Origin: Acidimicrobiales bacterium
GTDB lineage: Bacteria > Actinomycetota > Acidimicrobiia > Acidimicrobiales > GCA-2861595
Length of the DNA stretch: 32,346 bases
Reading direction: 5' to 3'
Assembly: GCA_036262515.1 (NCBI GenBank)
Contig: DATAIT010000053.1
Coordinates: 1-32,346, forward strand
Below the pieces are notes generated by a model. The model did not search any database. It worked only from the letters and a program-made list of their open reading frames with translations, and was not told where the DNA came from. Both the position numbers and the translations under genes were made by a program. Shown here piece by piece: positions 14,548 through 21,449 of the stretch (position 1 is its first letter; each line of letters opens with the position of its first letter).

Positions 14548-16838
14548 GCGTCGTCCTTCGGGCCGCGATCCGGCACGGGGACGACGGGTGCGTCGCCGTT
14601 GGTGCTGGCGCCGGTGCCGGTCACGCCCGCTGGCACGGCCTGGCGCAGGTCGTGGACACGGGCGGCCGGTCCTTCCACGCCGACGTTGGGCAGCCATTCG
14701 AGCCACTTGGGCAGGTACCAGTTGCGGTCGCCCAGCAGCTTCATGCTGGCGGGAACGAGGATCGACCGCACGATGGTGGCGTCGATGAGCACGGCGACGG
14801 CCAGGCCGAACCCCATCTGCTGGAAGGCCACCATGCGCCCGGCGGCGAAGCCGCTGAACACGGCAACCATGATGAGGGCCGCACCGGTGATGATCCCCGC
14901 CGTCGTGCGCAGGCCGTACGCGACCGACTCCGTGTTGTTGCGGGTCTGGTCGAAGTGCTCACGGATCCGCGACAGCAGGAACACGTGGTAGTCCATCGAG
15001 AGCCCGAACAGCACGGAGAAGAGGAAGAGCGGGAGCCACGCCTCGATCACCTCGACCTGCTGGAAGCCGAGGATTCCCGCACCGACGCCCTTCTGGCTCA
15101 CCAGCACGATGAGGCCGTAGGCGGCGCCCACCGATAGCAGGTTCATGACGATGGCCTTGGCCGGGACGACGATCGACCGGAACGCGATGGTGAGCAGGAT
15201 GAACGACAGACCGAGGACGAACACGAACACGATCGGCAGGTAGCGGCTGGCCACCTCGAAGAAGTCCTTGTTGAACGCCGTCTCGCCGCCCACGAGGGCC
15301 CGGGCGGGGCCGCCCTTCGGGAAGGCGGCGGGCACGTACTCGTCGCGAACCCGGCCCACGGCGTCGACCGCCGCCTTGCTGCTCGGATCGCCGTTCACGG
15401 GCACGGCCACCAGCGTGAAGTCGCCGGCGTCGTTGACGGTGACCTCCGGCGGGCCGAAGATCTCGTCGCCGGCCAGCGACGCCTGGAGCTTGTCGACGGA
15501 GGCCACGACGGCAGGGGCGTCGGCGTCTCCGTCGACGACGATGTTCACCGGGGAGCTGAGCCCACCGGCGAAGTCCCGCGCCAGCACGTCGAAGGCCTGC
15601 TTCGACGGCAGCTCGTCGGGGATGGTGCTGACGCCGGAGAACCCGGTGCGCATGTCCAGCGCCGACGAAGCGCACGCCAGCAGGATCGTGACGCCGAGCA
15701 CCAGGCTGAGCACCGGCCGGCGCATGACCGTGCGCGTCACGCTGTCCCAGAAGCCGCCCCGATGCTCGGGATCGACGGCCTTGCGGCGATGGATGCGCAG
15801 GGCATTGACCTTGTCGCCCAGCAGTCCCAGCACGGCCGGGAGCAGCGTGAGCGAGGCCAGCACGGCGATGACGACCACGAAGATGGCGCCCGCCCCGAGG
15901 CTCTTGAAGATCGAGTTCGGGATGAGAATCATCCCGATGAGGGCCAGGACGACGGTCATGCCGCTGAAGAACACGGCCCGGCTGGCGGTGGCGCCGGTGG
16001 CTTCGATGGCATCGAGCTTGTCCTTGCCGCGCAGGCGCTCCTCGCGGTAGCGGGAGACGACGAACAGCGAGTAGTCGATGCCCACGGCCAGGCCCATCAT
16101 CGAGATCATGTTGGTGACGAAGAACGAGAACTGGACGATCTGTCCGACCACCGACACCACGCCGACGGCGACGAAGATCGACGCCATCCCGATGATGACC
16201 GGCACGACGCCGGCCACCACGGCCCCGAAGACCACGACCAGGATGACGAGCGCGGCCAGGATGCCGACCGACTCGCCCTTGGCCAGGTCCTCCTCGGAGA
16301 CGGTATTGAAGTCGTCACCGAGGGCGGCCGGCCCGAAGATCCGGGTGGTGAAGCCGCTCTCCGCGCGGTCCTCGACGACCGCCTGCAGCTTGGGGATCAG
16401 GTCGATGGCATCCTCGGGCGATCCGGCCAGGAGCGTGGGAAGCAGGGTGGCATGGCGGTCCTTCGAGACCAGGCCTGCCTCCTCGCCCGCCTCGGCGAAC
16501 GTGTCGACGCGCTCCACCACATCGCCGCCGAGGCCCCTGAGGTCCCCGGCCAGCGCCTTCACGTAGCTGGAGAAGGCGGGGTCGTCGACCGTGGACGACT
16601 CGTTGCGGACGATCACGATCTCGGTGTCCCGCTCGGCACCGGTGAGGCGGTCCTCCAGCAGCTTCTCCGCCTGGTTGGCCTCGGGATTGTTGGTCATCTC
16701 GACGTCGGTGGTGGTGGCGCTGCTGAGCAGGCTGCCGCTGGCGGCTCCGGCGGCGGCCATCAGGACCAGCCAGATCCCGACGGTCCGCCACGGGTGACGG
16801 CTGCTCGCCCGCGCCATCGATTGCGGGGAAAGTCGCAT
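14544..16838 (-). CDS. MMPL/RND-family membrane exporter
   Basis: This is a 764-residue MMPL-type transporter of the RND superfamily, predicted to use the proton gradient to export lipids or small hydrophobic compounds. It has the two-fold layout of the family. TM1 (WRTVGIWLVLMAAAGAAS) is followed by a large outer loop with FGPAALGDDFNTV and a TM2-6 bundle with the GLAVGIDYSLFVVSRYREE motif. After a cytoplasmic basic linker come TM7, a second outer loop and a TM8-12 bundle with FGLSMDYHVFLLSRIREHF. The Asp-Tyr pairs in both halves are the family's energy-coupling residues. I chose ATG 16838, with GGGAGGAG 6 bases upstream. The stop overlaps the start of the small lipoprotein-like gene. Substrate is unknown. 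A palindrome upstream suggests a local repressor, but no regulator gene is adjacent. Confidence 0.92.
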   Translation of the reverse strand: MRLSPQSMARASSRHPWRTVGIWLVLMAAAGAASGSLLSSATTTDVEMTNNPEANQAEKLLEDRLTGAERDTEIVIVRNESSTVDDPAFSSYVKALAGDLRGLGGDVVERVDTFAEAGEEAGLVSKDRHATLLPTLLAGSPEDAIDLIPKLQAVVEDRAESGFTTRIFGPAALGDDFNTVSEEDLAKGESVGILAALVILVVVFGAVVAGVVPVIIGMASIFVAVGVVSVVGQIVQFSFFVTNMISMMGLAVGIDYSLFVVSRYREERLRGKDKLDAIEATGATASRAVFFSGMTVVLALIGMILIPNSIFKSLGAGAIFVVVIAVLASLTLLPAVLGLLGDKVNALRIHRRKAVDPEHRGGFWDSVTRTVMRRPVLSLVLGVTILLACASSALDMRTGFSGVSTIPDELPSKQAFDVLARDFAGGLSSPVNIVVDGDADAPAVVASVDKLQASLAGDEIFGPPEVTVNDAGDFTLVAVPVNGDPSSKAAVDAVGRVRDEYVPAAFPKGGPARALVGGETAFNKDFFEVASRYLPIVFVFVLGLSFILLTIAFRSIVVPAKAIVMNLLSVGAAYGLIVLVSQKGVGAGILGFQQVEVIEAWLPLFLFSVLFGLSMDYHVFLLSRIREHFDQTRNNTESVAYGLRTTAGIITGAALIMVAVFSGFAAGRMVAFQQMGFGLAVAVLIDATIVRSILVPASMKLLGDRNWYLPKWLEWLPNVGVEGPAARVHDLRQAVPAGVTGTGASTNGDAPVVPVPDRGPKDDA

Positions 16839-16903
16839 GCTGGTCTCCTCCCACGCCGGAACTGCCCGCCCCACCCGGAGAGCACGCCCGGCCGAAGTTG
16901 ATT

Positions 16904-16918
16904 GTTAACCCTGTTAAC
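16904..16918. promoter_or_regulatory. GTTAAC-CCT-GTTAAC palindrome, candidate operator
   Basis: Two GTTAAC hexamers separated by CCT form a 15-bp near-perfect dyad in an unusually AT-rich patch. It lies 66 bases upstream of the MMPL start and 77 bases upstream of the divergent aldehyde dehydrogenase start. The size and symmetry resemble TetR-type operators, which often control MMPL/RND exporters. The TTAACC/TAACTA stretch may also be part of a promoter. The regulator is not in the window next to it. Confidence 0.5.
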
Positions 16919-16980
16919 TAGCACGGTCGGCAGGAGGGATCAAGGGGTTTCGTCGTAGGACCGGCGGGTGCCGGGGCCAT

Positions 16981-16986
16981 TACCCT
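16981..16986 (+). promoter_or_regulatory. Likely -10 box, leaderless start of the aldehyde dehydrogenase gene
   Basis: TACCCT (TANNNT pattern) lies 8 bases before GTG 16995, and no Shine-Dalgarno sequence is visible. This would place transcription start at or next to the start codon. Confidence 0.45.
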
Positions 16987-16994
16987 CGGGCGGC

Positions 16995-18461
16995 GTGGCT
17001 CCGCCGCACACCGAGCGAACGGTCGTCGACGCCGTGCCGAAGGACCTCTTCATCGCCGGCCGCTGGGTCGAGGCTGCGTCGGAGCGGCGCTTCCCGGTCG
17101 ACGATCCGAGCACCGACCGGGCGCTGTGCGAGGTGGCCGACGCCGGCGCCGACGACGGTCTGGCCGCCCTCGCCGCCGCCACCGCAGCCCAGCAGGCGTG
17201 GGCCCGCCACCCGCCCCGCGAGCGTGGGGAGATCCTGCGCCGGGCCTGGCAGTCGATCACCGACCGGGCCGACGATCTCGCCCTCCTCATAACCCTCGAG
17301 ATGGGCAAGCCCCTGGCCGAGTCGAAGGCGGAGGTGGCCTACGGCGCGGAGTTCCTGCGGTGGTTCTCGGAGGAGGCCGTGCGCATCGACGGCGGGTACG
17401 GGGTGGCGCCCAACGGTCAGGGTCGCCTCGTCACCCTGCGCCAGCCCGTGGGCCCGTGCCTCCTCGTCACACCCTGGAACTTCCCGCTCGCCATGGGAAC
17501 CCGGAAGATCGGTCCGGCGGTGGCAGCCGGTTGCACGATGGTCGTGAAACCGGCTGAGCAGACGCCGCTCACGATGCTGGCGCTGGGCGCCATCCTGGAC
17601 GAGGCGGGCCTGCCGCCGGGCGTGTGCAACGTGGTGCCGACGTCGGCACCGGAGGCCGTGGTGGGACCGCTGCTCGCCGACCGGCGGCTCCGGAAGCTGT
17701 CGTTCACCGGCTCCACCGAGACGGGCCGGCTGCTGATGGCGCAGGCCGCCCCCAACGTGCTGCGGGTGACCCTGGAACTGGGAGGCAACGCGGCCTTCGT
17801 GGTGTTCGACGACGCCGACCTCGACCTGGCCCTCGAGGGCGCCATAGCTGCCAAGATGCGCAACGTCGGCGAGGCATGCACCGCCGCCAACCGCTTCCTC
17901 GTGGCCGGCGCCGTGGCCGACGAGTTCGCGGTGCGGCTCGCCCAGCGCATGGCCTCGCTCACCGTCGGACGGGGCACAGACGCAGGGGTCGACGTCGGCC
18001 CGCTCATCGACAGTTTCCAGCGGGCCAAGGTGGTGGATCTGGTGGACGACGCCGTGCGCGGCGGCGCACGCGTCCTCACCGGCGGGCGACCGCCCGACGG
18101 TCCGGGCTCCTACTACCCGCCGACGGTGCTCACGGACGTGCCCCGCGGCGCCCGCATGCTGTACGAGGAGATCTTCGGACCCGTCGCACCGGTGGTCCCG
18201 TTCTCCGCTGAGGACGAGGCGATCGCCACCGCCAACGACACCGAGTACGGCCTGGTGGGCTACGTCTTCACCCGTGACCTCGACCGCGCCATACGGGTGG
18301 CCGAACGGCTGGAGACGGGGATGGTGGGGATCAACCAGGGAGTCGTGTCGAACCCCGCCGCTCCGCTGGGTGGCGTGAAGCACTCCGGATTCGGCCGGGA
18401 GGGCGGCCACGAGGGCACGCTCGCCTATCTCGACACGAAGTACGTCGCCATCCGCACCTGA
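16995..18461 (+). CDS. Aldehyde dehydrogenase, succinate/glutarate-semialdehyde dehydrogenase-like
   Basis: This is a 488-residue NAD(P)+-dependent aldehyde dehydrogenase. Motifs include LLVTPWNFPLAMGTRKIGPA, MVVKPAEQTPLTML and KLSFTGSTETGRLLM. The catalytic base is Glu261 (VTLELGGNAAFVV) and the nucleophile is Cys295 (NVGEACTAANRFLV). The C-terminal PLGGVKHSGFGREGGHEGTLAYLDTKYV is the GabD/DavD-type signature. Succinate semialdehyde or glutarate semialdehyde is the likely substrate; sequence does not decide between them. It is not ALDH7-like and so differs from the enzyme at 11068. I chose GTG 16995 because TACCCT lies 8 bases upstream. It is divergent from the MMPL exporter and shares the region with the GTTAAC palindrome. 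Confidence 0.85.
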   Translation: MAPPHTERTVVDAVPKDLFIAGRWVEAASERRFPVDDPSTDRALCEVADAGADDGLAALAAATAAQQAWARHPPRERGEILRRAWQSITDRADDLALLITLEMGKPLAESKAEVAYGAEFLRWFSEEAVRIDGGYGVAPNGQGRLVTLRQPVGPCLLVTPWNFPLAMGTRKIGPAVAAGCTMVVKPAEQTPLTMLALGAILDEAGLPPGVCNVVPTSAPEAVVGPLLADRRLRKLSFTGSTETGRLLMAQAAPNVLRVTLELGGNAAFVVFDDADLDLALEGAIAAKMRNVGEACTAANRFLVAGAVADEFAVRLAQRMASLTVGRGTDAGVDVGPLIDSFQRAKVVDLVDDAVRGGARVLTGGRPPDGPGSYYPPTVLTDVPRGARMLYEEIFGPVAPVVPFSAEDEAIATANDTEYGLVGYVFTRDLDRAIRVAERLETGMVGINQGVVSNPAAPLGGVKHSGFGREGGHEGTLAYLDTKYVAIRT

Positions 18462-18556
18462 CACCCCGGGCGGGCGGGCGTGGTGTGGCGGCGGAGGTTC
18501 GCGGTCGGCGTGTCGGGGAAACACCGTGACGGGGGGGACGTCGAACGGAGGCTCGA

Positions 18557-18748
18557 ATGGATCCGAAGGTCGCTTTCTGGTTCTACCTCGCCGCGGTGGT
18601 GTGCTTCGTCCTGGCTGCCGCGGGTGAGGGATGGAGGTTCGGGAGCCTGGGACGCCGAGGAGCGGCGCCCCGGATCTCGCTCGTGCCGCTCGGCCTGGCG
18701 CTGTTCGCCTTCCCGACCATGTGGACGGTGGGCACGCAGGCGTTCTGA
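18557..18748 (+). CDS. Small two-helix membrane protein, unknown function
   Basis: The 63-residue product is mostly two hydrophobic segments: residues about 5-24 (VAFWFYLAAVVCFVLAAAG) and about 40-60 (ISLVPLGLALFAFPTMWTVG). A short basic link (SLGRRGAAPR) joins them, suggesting a helical hairpin in the cytoplasmic membrane. ATG 18557 has GGAGG 6 bases upstream, a good ribosome binding site, which supports it as a real gene despite its size. I recognise no specific family. The upstream 95 bases hold no clear promoter. Confidence 0.7.
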   Translation: MDPKVAFWFYLAAVVCFVLAAAGEGWRFGSLGRRGAAPRISLVPLGLALFAFPTMWTVGTQAF

Positions 18749-18800
18749 ACGCCCGTCCCCGGTCGCCCTGGTCCAGCCGTGGTGGCGGGCTGTCGCGACG

Positions 18801-19079
18801 TCAGTCCTCCAGCTCCTCGCCCTCGTAGGTCCGGAGGTTCCCGAAACGGCTCTGCACGCCCATGGGCGACGTCACGAAGACGTCGGCCAGCTCCTGCCAC
18901 GAATGGCCCTTGGCGCGGGCCTGGCCGACGAGGATCCGCAGGACGGTGTCGAGGTACGGGCCGGCGGTGTTCGCCTGCGCGATACGGGGCAAGACCGGCC
19001 TGCGACTGTCGACGGCCTGCTCGAGGAGCGTCGTCAACTGGGCCACGACCTCGGCGAGGCCGTCGTTGTCGTCGGGCAT
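18801..19079 (-). CDS. Small helix-turn-helix-like protein
   Basis: The 92-residue protein has an N-terminal helix (GLAEVVAQLTTLLEQAVDS) and a C-terminal segment GHSWQELADVFVTSPMGVQS. That segment has the spacing of a sigma-like helix-turn-helix (small residue, Trp-x-x-Leu-Ala, then a Ser/Gly turn and recognition helix with Arg). It may therefore bind DNA, but the partner is unknown. It ends in an acidic tail (YEGEELED). The start ATG 19079 is supported by TAGGAT 8 bases upstream rather than by a Shine-Dalgarno sequence, suggesting a leaderless mRNA. It is divergent from the small gene at 19126. Confidence 0.68.
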   Translation of the reverse strand: MPDDNDGLAEVVAQLTTLLEQAVDSRRPVLPRIAQANTAGPYLDTVLRILVGQARAKGHSWQELADVFVTSPMGVQSRFGNLRTYEGEELED

Positions 19080-19087
19080 GGCGAGGA

Positions 19088-19093
19088 ATCCTA
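19088..19093 (-). promoter_or_regulatory. Likely -10 box, leaderless start of the HTH-like gene
   Basis: TAGGAT on the minus strand lies 8 bases before ATG 19079. It fits the TANNNT box and spacing seen before other genes here. Confidence 0.45.
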
Positions 19094-19125
19094 GGAGCAC
19101 GGGCTTGGCGGCGCGACAATGGAGC

Positions 19126-19527
19126 ATGGCCGCGGAGGGTTCAGAACTGCTCGCGATGGCACTGGAGCTCCAGGCGGAAGGCACCGGGGACGAGGAGGCG
19201 GTGGCGTCGCTCGTGGAGGCGGCGCACGGCAGCGCCACCACGCTGATGAGCGGGTGCGCCTACGCCCTGTCCCTCGCCCGCGGCATGCCCTACGACTCCG
19301 CCAACCAGCGCACGCTCCGGCTCCTCACGGCGGCCCTGCAGCACGCCGTGCACACGAGCGGCGAGGAGCCCTCCGAGGATCGTGACTCGCTGCTGCGGCA
19401 CATCGTCGAGGTGGCCGGTGGGGCGGCAATGGCACCACCGGCCGTGGCCTCCCGCATCGCCGAGCTCGACGCCGACCTGGAGACACTGCGCCCCGCCAGC
19501 GACAACGAGGCGCCGGCCTCGTCCTGA
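19126..19527 (+). CDS. Hypothetical protein, probably all-helical
   Basis: The 133-residue product is rich in Ala, Leu and Glu and looks fully helical, with no signal peptide or membrane span. It begins EGSELLAMALELQAEG and has a central patch GMPYDSANQRTLRLLTAALQ. I do not recognise the family. Start ATG 19126 has GGAG almost touching it and GACAAT 5 bases upstream, so leaderless initiation is possible. It is divergent from the HTH-like gene (46-base gap) and ends 48 bases before the ABC transporter ATPase, with its own promoter-like box between them. Confidence 0.6.
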   Translation: MAAEGSELLAMALELQAEGTGDEEAVASLVEAAHGSATTLMSGCAYALSLARGMPYDSANQRTLRLLTAALQHAVHTSGEEPSEDRDSLLRHIVEVAGGAAMAPPAVASRIAELDADLETLRPASDNEAPASS

Positions 19528-19562
19528 CCGGGCACCGGCTCGCGGTCGTCCCGGTCCTCTGG

Positions 19563-19568
19563 GACACT
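19563..19568 (+). promoter_or_regulatory. Possible -10 box, leaderless start of the ABC ATPase gene
   Basis: GACACT lies 7 bases before ATG 19576, with no Shine-Dalgarno sequence. The first base departs from the TANNNT consensus. Confidence 0.35.
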
Positions 19569-19575
19569 CGCTGGG

Positions 19576-20532
19576 ATGGGCTGCGTCATCCGGACCGAGG
19601 ACCTGAGCCGTCGCTTCGGCGACCGGCCGGCGCTCGACGGTGTGAGCCTCGACGTGGAGGAGGGCGAGATCGTCGCCCTGCTCGGGCCGAACGGTGCCGG
19701 GAAGACCACCACGGTGCGGCTGCTCAACGGCGTGCTCCGGCCCGACCGGGGCCGGGCCGACGTGCTCGGCCTCGACCCGTGGACCGACGGCACCGAGCTG
19801 CGCCGGCGCACGGGCGTCCTCACCGAGACGGCCGGGCTCGACGACCGCCTCACGGCGAGGGAGAACCTGGTGCTCGTCGCCGGCATCCGGGGCATCGAGC
19901 GGACCGACGCCCGGGGCCGGGCCGGCGAGCTCCTGGAGCGGTTGGGGATGGCGGCCGACGCCGACCGGAGCGTGCAAGGGTTCTCGACGGGGCAGCGCAA
20001 GCGGGTCGCCCTCGCCCTCGCCCTGCTCCACGACCCCGAGGTCCTGTTCCTCGACGAGCCCACCTCGGGGCTCGACCCGGCGGCCTCGAGGGACGTGGTC
20101 GAGCTCATCGCCGACCTGGCCCGTGAGCGGCACCGCACCGTCATGCTGTGCACGCACTTCCTGGGCGACGCCGGCCGGCTGTGCCACCGCATGGCGGTGC
20201 TCCACCGCGGGCGGCTCAAGGCCTTCGGGACGACCGCCGAGCTGGCCGCGGGGCTGTGGCGGGGCATCGTCGTGGACCTCGACTTCGGGCGCCCGGCGGC
20301 CGGAGCGGAGCTCACGGCGGTGGCGTCGTCGGCCGGGGTGCTCGCGGCCGAGGGAACCGGCATCGGCGCGCGCGTGCGCGTGGCCGATCGCGAGGCGGTG
20401 CCACCGCTGGTGTCGTCGCTGGTGGCGCGCCACGTGCCCGTCTACGGCGCAGTCCCCCGCCCGCCGACCCTGGAGGACGTGTACTTCGCCCTCCAGGACG
20501 GCGACTGGGACGGCGGGGCCGACGGGCGATGA
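19576..20532 (+). CDS. ABC transporter ATP-binding protein
   Basis: This is the cytoplasmic ATPase of an ABC-2-type exporter. It has Walker A (LLGPNGAGKTTTVRLLNG, about residues 35-52), Q-loop region GVLTETAGLDDRLT, signature GFSTGQRKRVALAL (STGQ in place of SGGQ), Walker B VLFLDEPTSGLDPAASRD, and the switch His in MLCTHFLGDAGRLC. The first 220 residues are the nucleotide-binding domain. The remaining 100 or so form the C-terminal extension common in drug, lipid or NatA-like exporters (PPTLEDVYFAL near the end). The stop overlaps the permease start as ATGA, so the two are translationally coupled. Confidence 0.94.
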   Translation: MGCVIRTEDLSRRFGDRPALDGVSLDVEEGEIVALLGPNGAGKTTTVRLLNGVLRPDRGRADVLGLDPWTDGTELRRRTGVLTETAGLDDRLTARENLVLVAGIRGIERTDARGRAGELLERLGMAADADRSVQGFSTGQRKRVALALALLHDPEVLFLDEPTSGLDPAASRDVVELIADLARERHRTVMLCTHFLGDAGRLCHRMAVLHRGRLKAFGTTAELAAGLWRGIVVDLDFGRPAAGAELTAVASSAGVLAAEGTGIGARVRVADREAVPPLVSSLVARHVPVYGAVPRPPTLEDVYFALQDGDWDGGADGR

Positions 20533-21332
20533 TCCTGTCCGGGCCCGTGGAGGCGGTCATCCGCAAGGACCTCACCGCCATCCGCCGATCCAAGGCCGTC
20601 GTCATCCCGATGATCGCCGTGCCGCTCCTGCTCCTGGTGCTCCTGCCACTGGGCATCGGCCTGGCCGCCCGGTCCCAGCACCACGCCGACGTGAGCGGCT
20701 TCCTGGCCCGCCTCCCCGACAACGTCGTGGCACCGATCGTCCGCCTGCCGGCGGACGAGCAGCTCGTCGTCCTGGTGAGCGGGTACCTGCTCGCTCCGCT
20801 CTTCCTCATCGTCCCCCTGATGGTGGCGGCCGTCCTCGCCGCCGACGCCTTCGCCGGCGAGAAGGAGCGGCGCACCATAGAGACGCTGCTGTACCTGCCC
20901 ATACCGGACCGGCAGCTGTTCTACGCCAAGGTCCTCGGCGCCTTCGTGCCCGCCCTCGTCGTGTCGTGGGCCGGTTTCGTCCTGTTCGCCTTCGTGACCA
21001 ACACCGTCGCCTGGCCGGTGACGCACCGCATCTTCGTGCCCACGCGCCTGTGGGCCGTCGTCATCCTGTGGGTCGCCCCGGCCGTCGCCGCCCTCGGCAT
21101 GGGCGTGATGGTGCGCGTCTCGGCGCGGGCGAAGACCGCCCAGGAGGCCAACCAGCTCGGCGGCGCCGTGATCCTCCCGCTCATCTTCCTGGCCGTCGGA
21201 CAGTCGACCGGGCTCCTTCTCGTCACCATGGAGGTCGCCCTGGGGATCGGCGCCTTCGTCTGGCTGATCGCCGGCGTGCTCATCGTCCGCGGCGCGCACC
21301 GCTTCACCCGGGACCGCATCCTCTCGACGTGA
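20529..21332 (+). CDS. ABC-2 type permease
   Basis: The 267-residue integral membrane protein has about six hydrophobic segments: VVIPMIAVPLLLLVLLPLGI, LLAPLFLIVPLMVAAVLAA, FVPALVVSWAGFVLFAFV, VVILWVAPAVAALGMGVMV, AVILPLIFLAVGQSTGLLLV and a final one near the C-terminus. The cytoplasmic stretch DAFAGEKERRTIETLLYLPI is the ABC-2 permease motif that contacts the ATPase. It is NatB-like in outline. The start codon overlaps the ATPase stop by 4 bases, so the two form one exporter. Substrate is unknown. Confidence 0.88.
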   Translation: MILSGPVEAVIRKDLTAIRRSKAVVIPMIAVPLLLLVLLPLGIGLAARSQHHADVSGFLARLPDNVVAPIVRLPADEQLVVLVSGYLLAPLFLIVPLMVAAVLAADAFAGEKERRTIETLLYLPIPDRQLFYAKVLGAFVPALVVSWAGFVLFAFVTNTVAWPVTHRIFVPTRLWAVVILWVAPAVAALGMGVMVRVSARAKTAQEANQLGGAVILPLIFLAVGQSTGLLLVTMEVALGIGAFVWLIAGVLIVRGAHRFTRDRILST

Positions 21333-21356
21333 ACGTCCTCTCCGCCTGAGCCTCCA

Positions 21357-21377
21357 CCGGCCGAGGCTTCGGGCCGG
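21357..21377 (+). terminator. GC hairpin after the ABC exporter operon
   Basis: CCGGCC (21357-21362) pairs with GGCCGG (21372-21377) across a 9-base loop, 24 bases past the permease stop. There is no U-run, so this is a weak call. Confidence 0.3.
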
Positions 21378-21428
21378 CCGATGCGGTCGCACCGGCGGCG
21401 GCTGCGGGCCGGCTGAGGCTGTCGCACC
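21371..21428. repeat. Imperfect 23-bp direct repeat before the addB-like gene
   Basis: The 23 bases at 21371-21393 recur at 21406-21428 with three mismatches; both share GGGCCGGC at the left and GTCGCACC at the right. The copies are 35 bases apart start to start and lie just upstream of the addB-like promoter box. They could be regulator sites or a small duplication. Confidence 0.5.
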
Positions 21429-21436
21429 CCCCTGCC

Positions 21437-21442
21437 TACGCT
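21437..21442 (+). promoter_or_regulatory. Likely -10 box, leaderless start of the addB-like gene
   Basis: TACGCT (TANNNT) lies 7 bases before ATG 21450, and there is no Shine-Dalgarno sequence. It is one of the clearest cases of this arrangement in the window. Confidence 0.45.
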
Positions 21443-21449
21443 CGCGGGC

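Noticed and set aside
18525..18545. Weak GTGT/ACAC hairpin after the second aldehyde dehydrogenase gene
   Set aside because: Only four base pairs with mismatches beyond; too weak to call a terminator.
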